This document shows, piece by piece, positions 50,001 to 58,547 of a DNA stretch of 64,000 nucleotides; position 1 is the stretch's first letter; every line of letters begins with the position of its first letter. The translations under genes were made by a program, and so were the position numbers. The DNA comes from Cornus controversa (Eukaryota; Streptophyta; Magnoliopsida; Cornales; Cornaceae): NCBI GenBank assembly GCA_026545225.1, contig CM048845.1:83231033-83295032 (forward strand), given 5' to 3'. The notes under the pieces are model-generated. The model was not told the DNA's origin, searched no databases, and worked only from the letters and a program-made list of their open reading frames with translations.

Positions 50001-53000
50001 TTGTTCATTATGTTGCTCAGTTTATGAGTGTTCCTTGATCTCCACATCTGATTGCTGCTAAACATATTCTTCGATATGTGAAGGCTTCGTTGGAATTTGA
50101 TTTATATTTTCGTCAGTCTCACAGTCCACTCATTCTCCATGCTTACTGCGATGCTGATTGGGCGCCCTGACACTCATCGCTTTACTACTGGTTTTTGTGT
50201 GTTTCTAGGCTCCAATCTTATCTCTTGGAGTGCTAAGAAACAACAAACAGTTTCTCGCTCATCTGCTGCAACTGAGTATCGCTCTCTTGCTCATGTTTAT
50301 GCTAACACTTTTTGGATTTCTTAGCTTCTCCACGAGTTACAGTTCTCTCTCTTTGGACCTACTACCTTGTTTTGTGATAACCTCAACACAACTTATATGG
50401 CATCCCGGTCTTCCATATGCTCATACCAAACACACTGCTCGACTATCACTTTATATGGGAGCCTATGTACTCATCATCTTTAGCTTGTTCCTTCTACCGA
50501 TCAGCTCGCCGATGTTCTCACCAAGGGCATGTCTGCATCTCGATATCAGCTGTTACGATCAAATCTCGTCTCTCCTCGATCGTCGGATTTGCGGGGGAGT
50601 GTTAGACCAATCTAAAATCTCTCATTTGATTGATGATTGTATCCCTTTAGTTTAGCCTTTCATTGATTATATTAGTAATTTAGGTTGATTCATTGTATCC
50701 CTAATTTTAGGTTGATTTATGATTGTATCCCTTTAGTTTAACCTTTAATTGATTATATCACTAATTTAGGTTGATTCATTGTATCCCTAATTTTAGGTTG
50801 ATTTATGATTGTATTCCTTTAGTTTAGCCTTTGATTGATTATATCACTAATTTAGGTTGATTCATTGTATCCCTAATTTTAGGTTAATTGATTATAATCA
50901 TTGTATTATATATTGACCTCCAAGAGAGATGAATAATATACAATACATAAATTTCTATTCTTTCAATTCTCTTTCACTTCACGTCTTTATCTGTCTCATA
51001 CCTTTTTGGTTCCAGACTTGGCACACAGAGAAGGGAAATAAATTCACTTTTATATAAAAAAAATTCTACTTGCAGGAGGGTTTAATGGCAGAGGAGATGG
51101 AAAGCAATGAGCCTGAAGAGTTGGAGCACATGCAGGTCATTTTTTACCTTCTTTAATTTATGATATGTCCAACACATACATCACACTGTGACAAGGACAA
51201 GTGTATCCCAAGGAAACTACCTAAAATGGAGGCATAGGACATGGCAAAATGTTTTAGGAATGCTGCCATGCTGACCATCTGATATGATATTGGCTCCTTC
51301 ACAAAGCTTCCATGGTATCGCTTCATGCCTGAAATACATAATACATGTTCTATGAGCTCTGTAAGAAAAAAATCAGGTCGAAGAGCAGTTGAGAGTGGCA
51401 TAACGAAGAAAGTAATAATTGCATATAAAGTGTCTTATATACTCAACTTAGTAAACCGTGAATCTTGACAGAAACATTCTCCATGATAGTTTTATATTTG
51501 AGCTTCCTTATTTTATTAGATGAATTGGATATGTGGTCAGATGATTGTTTGGCATGTGAAACAGATGACTGATGCTAGCTGCAAAAGATGCATGGAGAAA
51601 AAAGTGGGTGTAATAGACATCATCCATTCTGGACTTGGAGACCGTTACCAGGTTCTTGTATCCTTCTTTTGTAGCACTTCAGTTCATAAATGTTTAATAA
51701 TTAATTGTACAATATAACATTTGGAAAAGGTAAATGAGTAGTTTGGTCTAGGGTCTGGTTGCCAGCCTCCAAATATCCATTGTCATGTGATTTTAAAAGA
51801 GCTTGAATGAATCTTTTTGAATTTCTCATGTAATTTTTTACAGCTTACAGAATTTCTGGTAAAGTGGGGGAAAAACATGAAAGCATTGGAAGAATGAGAG
51901 AATGATGAAGCACAATAACAACAAACTAACAAAAGTAGAAAAATGAAATACAAAAAATACCACTTTCCATGGAGGGTGTTGAGAGGGTTGGACTGTGCTA
52001 TCACACCTCACCTTTGGCATTATTTAGTAAAAGTGGCTGCCTTATGACTTGAACTTGCACTACCACGCTTGACATGTTGAGCTATACTATTCACCAATAT
52101 ATGGCTGCTAAATTTACAAAAATTAATAGAAATAACGTTATTGTAATTTGTTTTCCGCTAATTGGGAAAAAGCCATATGCTATGGTAACATGGACATGGT
52201 AGAGGATGTCATATGCAGTAAGAATATCAAGGGTTGGGAAGTTATTCTTGTATCTCTGAATGCATTGGATGAAATAAGGCATCTAACACCACGCTTAGAT
52301 GTCTAAAGATTCTGAGAAATTGAGAACTGGAGAAAACTCAAAAACATATGGTACTTAAGTTCTGAAAAGAGCATTGTACATTCTGTGAAAGGTTTTACAC
52401 TGCATTTGGATTGAACGGCAAGGAAAAGAGACTGAGGGAGAGTTTTGTTCGGGTTGGGTTTAAATGAGAGGGGAAAAGAAAGGGATTATGGTGAGGAAGG
52501 GTCTCTGAACACCCCACCCCAGCGCCCCCCCCCCCCCCCCCCCCCAATGGTAATTCTATTTATCCTTCCAAAAGTGTGAGGTTTTGGAAGGAAGGATTAG
52601 GTATTAGTTATTATTCATTTTATTAACATTTTTTATTGCAACTAAATTCCTGTGTTGCCTTCCCACTTAAATGATTAAACTTCTTTTCTTTCTTTGTATC
52701 TCTGAATGCATTGGCTGTTCTTCATTTGTAATGTCAGTGACCATTTTCTGTTTTGCTTTTATTTTTGTCTTTTTTGGTATGGTGGTTTCAGTTGGAGTGT
52801 ATTGCTTGTGGTAATACCTGGTATGCCTTCAATGACGAGGCATCTGCACTAACAATAGAGGGGCCAAGTTCTGCGAAGAATGTTGGCTCTGCACCATTGG
52901 CAACTGCCAAGTTTGAAGATATTGAGAAGAAGAAGTTGAATCCGGATGAATCCGGGGGATCGGCAGATGATATTTTCATAAAAACTACAGAAGCTCACAT

Positions 53001-53019
53001 GCCGGGGCTCAACACCTAG
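35959..53019 (+). CDS. AIPP3-like: BAH domain plus TFIIS-like protein (AIPP3/BDT1-like), 8 exons, 568 aa
   Basis: Exons: 35959-36273, 36353-36415, 37657-38391, 38552-38686, 40101-40184, 51076-51135, 51565-51651, 52792-53019; all GT-AG and each a whole number of codons, total 1707 nt. Order of parts: Pro-rich N-terminus; acidic/charged segment (residues 21-80); BAH domain about 90-215 (YEAFEYNGIRYHL, VAIIK, GQWFFRPEEA, ELFYTFHRHEVP); acidic linker; TFIIS central-type helical domain about 290-465 (LWPDAAVSAVTALEKA, RQLTFNLK, LLSGNLDPSKIVRMSPNEL); zinc ribbon about 468-502 (CKRC, CIACGNTW). Arabidopsis AIPP3/BDT1, a BAH reader of H3K27me3 working with PHD proteins and the CPL2 phosphatase in gene silencing, has similar length and domains; AIPP3 also interacts with ASI1. 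Assignment to this exact paralogue is inference. The zinc ribbon lacks the RSADEP acidic hairpin of true TFIIS. Intron 5 is 10.9 kb because of nested transposons; the exons are intact. Confidence 0.9.
36443..36546. mobile_element. 104 bp hairpin MITE in intron 2
   Basis: The left arm GCTATGTTGGGTTGCATGGA and the right arm, reverse-complemented, GCTATGTTAGGTTGCATGGA pair almost perfectly around a short centre that is itself partly self-complementary. No clear target duplication. It lies in intron 2 of the BAH/TFIIS gene. Confidence 0.65.
37005..37192. repeat. 93 bp tandem duplication in intron 2
   Basis: Two copies, at about 37005-37097 and 37098-37192, share TTGTCTACAAATGCTTTATG, AATTATGTGCAAGCATAG, AAAATGGTGCAGGG and AAGTTTCTAGGATT with few changes. 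Intronic. Confidence 0.88.
42275..42554 (+). repeat. 5' LTR of the copia element, 280 bp
   Basis: TG..CA bordered. Contains two copies of an 86 bp internal tandem unit (GATTGTAYCYCTTTAG words at 42310 and 42396), against three in the 3' LTR. Confidence 0.93.
44889..47380 (+). mobile_element. Gypsy-like solo LTR, 2.49 kb, nested in the copia integrase
   Basis: Begins TGTAGAGACC and ends GCGTGACA (TG..CA), with the 5 bp duplication AGTCT at 44884-44888 and 47381-47385; copia coding sequence resumes across the gap. Length, TGTAGAGACC start and GTGACA end resemble long LTRs of Ty3/gypsy Tekay/Del-type elements. A second LTR-like end, AATCAGGCCGTGACA, occurs at 47275-47289 and is followed by ACTTGGTATCA, which looks like a primer-binding site. 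No gypsy protein domains. Confidence 0.82.
48231..49526. mobile_element. hAT-type MITE, 1.3 kb, nested in the copia reverse transcriptase
   Basis: Perfect 8 bp duplication GTTCCAGC (48223-48230, 49527-49534). Terminal inverted repeats CATAGTTGTCAAAGGC and, reverse-complemented from the right, CATAGTTGTTAAAGGC. Both ends are dense in AGGCGC/GCGCCT words (48240-48400 and 49440-49515), unusual GC-rich islands in this AT-rich sequence. The core 48540-49165 is almost pure pyrimidine. No transposase; the Ser/Phe-rich and Arg/Glu-rich frames are compositional. Confidence 0.92.
48540..49165. repeat. Long polypyrimidine tract, TTCTTC / CTCTG(T)n repeats
   Basis: About 600 bp of nearly uninterrupted C/T on the plus strand, built from degenerate 55-70 bp units (TTCTTCTTC, CTCTCTCTTCCCC, TTCTTCTCTG, then a T run). 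Homopurine-homopyrimidine mirror repeats of this kind can adopt triplex DNA. It forms the core of the hAT MITE. Confidence 0.9.
50600..50965 (+). repeat. 3' LTR of the copia element, 366 bp
   Basis: Same ends as the 5' LTR but with three rather than two copies of the 86 bp internal unit (starts of the shared word at 50635, 50721 and 50807), which accounts exactly for the 86 bp length difference. Confidence 0.95.
52525..52545. repeat. Poly-C tract (C)21 in intron 7 of the BAH/TFIIS gene
   Basis: Twenty-one consecutive C in a C-rich neighbourhood (ACCCCACCCCAGCG before it), inside the 1.1 kb intron 7. The opposite strand is a G run able to form a quadruplex. Homopolymer length may be inaccurate in an assembly. 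Confidence 0.85.
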
Positions 53020-56000
53020 AAATCATTTAACAAGCCTAGAACCAAAGATAATTCTGGAATTACTATGACAGGCCTGTAGGTTTTGCTGCTGTTATTCTGC
53101 AGTTTTGGCTCACTGTTTAATTAGGTTTCTTTGTACATGGAAATCATACATTTGCTCCCTTGTGAATATTTCTGTGTAAAAATTTCGAATCTTTAGGAGT
53201 ACAAACATTGTGCATACAAGAAGTTTTAGTTCTTGGTGTTTATCTGGGGAGAAGTGCTTCATGGAGTTCTATCAAGGGATTTTCTGTATGTGATGGTTTT
53301 GTACATTCACATGTAATTGAGCCATAGACTTTTTTATAGTACAAGGTTCAAATGTATGGTAAAAAAAGGCGTGTTGTACTATATGGTTCATTTTAGAGTA
53401 AATGGTAGTGAATGGTTGATTTCTAATAACCTGAGCTTTTAGGGTAAAGGGTAGTGAATCGGTCTTGATGAGCTTTTAGGCTGTGTTCAGTTACGGGAAA
53501 ATTTTTCTTCAATTTCCATAATTTCAGTTTCAAGGTTCCAATTTCAAGCAGTCGAACACACCTTAGAGTAAATGGTAGTAACACACTAGAGTAAATGGCA
53601 GTCAAGAGTAGTGAGTCACACATTAGAGTAAATGGTAGTCAAGAGTAGTGAATCCGTCTTGATGTCAAAGAAATAATTTTTAAACAAATAATTTTAAAAA
53701 AAAGAATGATATACATAATAATTATGATTAACAAATAAAATAAGAGTGAAGAATCATATTGCATAATTTGTATAGATATATTTTGTATTGAATTATGATA
53801 TATATTTCTATTACTTCTTTTTTAAATAAATTATACTGTGATATTATAGTTGAAAAAGCTACATTTTAATGCTCAAAACTTAATAGCAATGTGTTCTGAA
53901 CTATATGAGAAGTATTGAATACATGATCGAAGTATTTAGAAGTATCAGATACATATTAGAAATAAAAAATATATTTTAAAATTATAGATACGTTTAGAAA
54001 GTATCAAACACATATGCGCGAGTATTTGAAGAGTATCGATATCCAACACGAATGCGTTACTCTTGTAGAAGTATCCGTAATTTCTATGAAAATAAAAATA
54101 AAAAAACTATAAGGCAATATATAAGAAAAGGGGTTGCAACTATGTCATAATTATTCTTCAATTGCACTCTATCTTAAAAAAAGAAAAAGAAAAAGAAAAA
54201 GTTGCATTTCAAAATTCAACATTTGCACTCCATTAACTGTTTTCAAAAGTAGTCTTTTACTCTACTCTACCAGTTTGCCAGTATTGTATCCTTTTCTAAA
54301 TACCGAAATTGTTACAATGTTTTTACTTCAACTTCACATTCATATCATAACTTAACCTCACACCCACATCACATGAGATTTCTCAGAAAACCACCACGAT
54401 TTATTGATTTTATTATATATTTTCCTTTTTTATACGGAACAATAAATTGAAATAAAATGAAAAATGCTAAATATCATGAATTATATTCATGAATTAGGTG
54501 GCTTGTTATTTGGCATTACTTAAGTGATTATTTGACAATTTTTTATATTTTTAAAGTAATTATTTTTAGAGAATATAGCAAAGAAAAAAAAAAAGCAAAA
54601 CTTATAAATAACGTAGAATTCAAATTAAATGTTACGCCCCTATCTTTCTTACAAGATCATTTTCATTAAATTTTCAAATAATTGAGACAAGAAACTACAA
54701 AAAAAAATTCATAATTTCTTTAACATAAGCTTGGAATTCTTTCTCTTGAATAAAAACTATAATTTTCTCCACTATTTACATGTGTGAATAATTAAATAAA
54801 CACAAAATATACTTAAAGTTTCTTATAATTTTATTTTGATTTAATATTTTCGATCATAGTTGAATTTTAAAGAAAGAACTAGTAAAGATGGAGAGAAGTT
54901 AAGGGAGTGCAAAAGAGAATATATGTATATATAATAAAATATATAAAAGAAAAAAATTAGAAAAAGAGAAATTCAATTGATTACAATTCTTACTTCTCCA
55001 TATTCATTTAATTTGATAAAATATTAAAAGTTGTAATATGTATAAAAATAGAGGTTCGAGATGTATAGCACTGTGTTTCGAAGTATTTTAACAAATTTAA
55101 ACTGTGTCACGTGAACGGCACGCCCTTCTTATTTTTTCTTAACCAGCAATTGTTTGATATTCCAGCGGGTTATATATTTAGGTTACCCTTGAATATGATT
55201 GGAGGGTTTGTACAGGCACGTGTAAAGTAGAACCTTTGACCACTCTTTTTTTCCAAATCTGTGATTCCATTGGGAGGTGAAAATAGATATTTGTCCTCAG
55301 GGTGACAAAATCATTTCTCAGTAAGCGTCAAATCTCAGGTTCCGTGAGTTCAATGTGACCGCCAGCCTCAGATTTGCCTCCTCCCGCCTAAACTTGTCAC
55401 GTGCTTTGGTAAGTACAATTACCATATTCTCCTTCATTATTAAATTCATATCTATTGATTTTACTATTTTAACCTTCAACAATGTATACTACGGAGTAAT
55501 TTTCTTCAGTTTTATTTTTTATTTTTTTTATTTATGGTGTCAATAAACATGTCAATTGTTAAATGACGTGCTTGGTCTTTAAGGGGAGGAGAGTTGATTA
55601 ATTAACAAGTAATCACTTTTTTGGGCTTATTATATAATTGACACCTAGGTTGATTAATCATACATTTCATTATTATTGTTTTTGTACTTGTAATCATTAC
55701 TTCAGCATTTTGATTAGAAATGTTCACTGAAATTATTCAATCACACGAATGTTCCAAACATAAATGTACCATATGAAAACATGTCATTCGGTTGAATGAA
55801 AAATGCCAAATGTTTTAACCACCAACTGCCATATATGACAAATGGTGAAAAGACACCAATTCCCTTCAAGTATGGTAGGCTGCAAATTCAATTATGTGGT
55901 TTGTTTTTGAAATAAATGTGATTTAATATGAGCATTCATTATAATTCCTAACATGATATCAAAATTGTGATCAATCCATCAAGTTGTTGATCATAGGTGT

Positions 56001-57300
56001 ACAAATATCATGGTTTACATACTGTGATCTGAAGGGTATATATGTTTTGTTGGAATCCAAACTTGTATATCAATATTTCTACTTTACGCAATAAAAAATT
56101 ATATATTTTTGGAATTCGGAGGTTTTCAAATGAGTTTACGAGGGTGGGAGTGTTGTCATCATGATATTATCGCGTTGATAATATCATCCTTTACTCACAT
56201 AATTTTATTTGAAAAGTTCTTAATTCAAACTCTCTTATCACAGTTCTGATGCAATATGATTTTCCTAATTCATCAACTTTTTACGATTTCATTGTTTGAC
56301 TTTATGTAAACGATGTTAAAGGTTACTTGTATATCATCCGATCATTTCAATAATCTTGAAATTGAGTAAATAGAGAATTTATAATATATATATATACATA
56401 TAACCCTTCGAGATTTTATGGTTGAAAGAATACGAATTTGATGAGAGCATTAGCATGAATTCAAAGAAATTAAATCATTCGAAAAAAAATATATATATAT
56501 ATGAACACTAATCAAATTCATGTTCTCTCAACCATTAAATATAGAGGGGTTGAGAGAACACAATTTTAATGATAATAGTTTTCCGAATGATTTAATTTCT
56601 TTGAATTCATGGTAATGCTCTCATCAAATTCGTATTCTTTCAACCATTAAATCTCGAAGGGTTGAGAGAGCACAAATCTAGATGGTGAAATTAGTTGGTT
56701 TTTTGTATTTGATTGATTTGGTCCATTAAAGAGGGTGGGTATTCTTGTCAACTAAAACTTGTTAGTTAGGGGTATTAATCTCACTTTTAATGGGTATTCT
56801 TGTCAACTAAAACTTGTTTGTATCTTAAAATAAGGAGGGATCTGTAATTTGACACATAGGACATCTCATTTAATATTAATTATTTGGAATCAAAACAAAA
56901 ATATTAATTGAAAGAATCCAGTCTAATATTATATTAATTGTATTAATTGCAGCCAATGTCAAAAGAAATACATATCTACAATTCCCAATAACGTAATGAT
57001 ATAATAAGAAGTGGCAGTGATTATTTATTTGATAATTAGGTCCTTTCCTCTCAGCTAATGCCAAATACACCCAAGTTAGAAGCAGCTCAGGCTGTCTATC
57101 TTAAAGGGTATTCTTGTCATTTTAAAAGGTGATCATCTCAATGTAGTGCCCAAAAACACTGGACTAAAGGCGTAGTAATGTAAAACATAAAAGTTGTGAA
57201 TTGAAGAGAGAGGTACACACATAGTCACACACACACAACAAAGACATAGAGCATGGCAGCATACGATATGATGACTCAAGAAGGTGGCTTTTTTTAGACA
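53020..57300. other. Intergenic region between the BAH/TFIIS gene and the DUF3527 gene
   Basis: The first few hundred bases are probably 3' UTR. A degenerate repeat of TTAGAGTAAATGGTAGT runs through 53394-53662 and is interrupted by a roughly 90 bp inverted-repeat element (about 53476-53566; AGGCTGTGTTC against GAACACACCTT). A fold-back element lies at 56402-56663 and a 52 bp direct duplication (GGGTATTCTTGTCAACTAAA) at about 56738-56820. No gene recognised. Confidence 0.45.
56402..56663. mobile_element. Fold-back element with 78 bp arms
   Basis: The arms 56404-56481 and 56584-56661 are inverted copies with only a few mismatches (CCCTTCGAGATTTTATGGTT against AACCATTAAATCTCGAAGGG; shared ATACGAATTTGATGAGAGCA). 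The loop holds a second, smaller palindrome (GTTCTCTCAACC..GGGGTTGAGAGAAC) that repeats the outer end words. No clear target duplication, so superfamily unknown. Confidence 0.8.
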
Positions 57301-57353
57301 TGAACTGAAGCTTGGCAGCTCTCTGTCTCTCAACACTCCTCTTCCTCTATCTA

Positions 57354-57387
<34 letters not shown>

Positions 57388-58547
57388 GGGCACCCGCCAC
57401 CATTGTCACATTCTTTCTCTCTCTAATTAAGGTATGCTTTCTCTCTCTAAAACTCTCTTTTTGTGTGTATTATACTTTCTGCTGCTGCTGGTCTTGTTCT
57501 GATCGTATTCTCTTTTTACCCATCTGCTTTTTTTGATTCTTTGACAATTCTAATTACTCTTTTGCTCACAACTGACTGTTCTTTAAGTAGGGTATTAGCT
57601 TTCCTCTCACATAGAACATGTGATCTGTGAAAATGGGCATTTTCAGCTGGGCCTTGAGCTGCAGAGGATTGGAAGATATGATTACTTCTACTTAAAGTTT
57701 GTTGGGGTTTTCTTTGAATTTACTTCTCTGAGATCTGGTGGGGTATGCCCATTTTCACAAGCATTTATGCTTATTTGACTTGGAATGCAAGTGTATATAA
57801 AGATGTTGTTTTTAATCATTTAATTTCTTTATTGTTCTCAACTTCCCCCAAAAAAAAAACTTTATTGTTCTCTCTCAACCATTTTTGGGCTTTTATAGAG
57901 ATTACTGGATTGCTTATTGGTCTTAGGGTTTCAGTTTCATGAGTTCCAGATAGGCATTTTGAAGGTTCATCTCAAGCATTGGAATTATTACTAGGGTCCA
58001 TGCATTTGCCATTCTCAAAATATAAGATCTTTGAATTGTTGCCTCCAGTGTAGAAGATTGAAGAGATTTGGCTTGAAGTTTATTAGTTTGATTGAAGCCA
58101 CTTTATTCACTAATTGGAGGCAATGGGTATGGCTTTTTGTTAGTGCAGATTTAATTCTGCAACTGTAATTTGTAATTTCATTATGTTATTTTAGTTGGGT
58201 GTTCTTCTCTATGATCTGTTGCTTGCATTATTTGTGAACTCATATTTTGCTATTTTCCAACAATTAAAACCAGATCAATGTGTAAAGTTTAGGTGAATGA
58301 CAAAAAAAAGCAACAAAGTGAATAAATTATCTAGTAAATAGGTAGTACTTTACTTCTATTTTATGTGAAACAACCTATGTGCTTGATTTCTGTTCAATAT
58401 CTCTATTTTTGGAGATTGCTTTCAATTGTAATTTTTAGGTCGATTTTGATGTTAGGTTAATGTTGTAGATCTCTAGCATGTTGCTTTGTAGGTTGTGATC
58501 CATGTTTTCCTTCTTCTTTTTCCATTTTGTAGATTGCAGATCTATTA
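57301..58547 (+). promoter_or_regulatory. 5' leader of the DUF3527 gene, with probable leader intron
   Basis: A (TG)n(AG)n microsatellite at 57353-57387 and CTCTCTCT stretches precede AATTAAG/GTATGC near 57433, a plausible donor. TTTGTAGATTGCAG at about 58524-58537 is a plausible acceptor 10 bases before the ATG. A spliced 5' UTR of about 1.1 kb intron length would fit; this is inference from splice-like words only. Confidence 0.45.

Larger units (their letters stand above)
42699..50560 (+). pseudogene. Copia gag-pol relic
   Basis: gag begins at ATG 42699 (MASFAAASSTYFMPN, LNDDNYLLWHHQIKAFLVGHNLF) and stops at TGA after 46 codons where the family usually continues with a residue before FVDG. 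It resumes in frame-shifted pieces up to a zinc knuckle CKLCHKTGHFVPTC (about 43497-43538). The protease region (43640-43790) ends in TAG after LGNGD. Integrase: HSDVWQSPTSS, FIDDYTRFTLLYFL, HTPQQNGLAERKH, FLGYSLQHKGYKC (44215-44888). Reverse transcriptase: VGCKWVFKLKRKSNG, ARLVAKGF, LDVKNAFL, AIYGLKQASRALFQ (47810-48230), then YVDD (LLYVDDIILTGN) at about 49650-49690. RNase H-like: GSLQYLTFTRPDIA, GFCVFLGSNLISWSAKKQ. Many stops and frameshifts, plus two insertions, make it non-functional. Confidence 0.93.
42275..50965 (+). mobile_element. Ty1/copia LTR retrotransposon in intron 5, with two nested insertions
   Basis: Flanked by the 5 bp duplication ATTCT (42270-42274 and 50966-50970). LTRs 42275-42554 and 50600-50965 both begin TGTTARACCAA and end ATTTCTATTCTTTCA. 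The primer site TGGTATTAGAGC (initiator-tRNA-Met type) follows the left LTR directly, and a purine tract GCGGGGGAG precedes the right LTR. Protein relics run gag, protease, integrase, reverse transcriptase, RNase H in the copia order, in the same strand as the host gene. Subtracting the two nested insertions leaves about 4.9 kb, a normal copia size. Confidence 0.96.
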
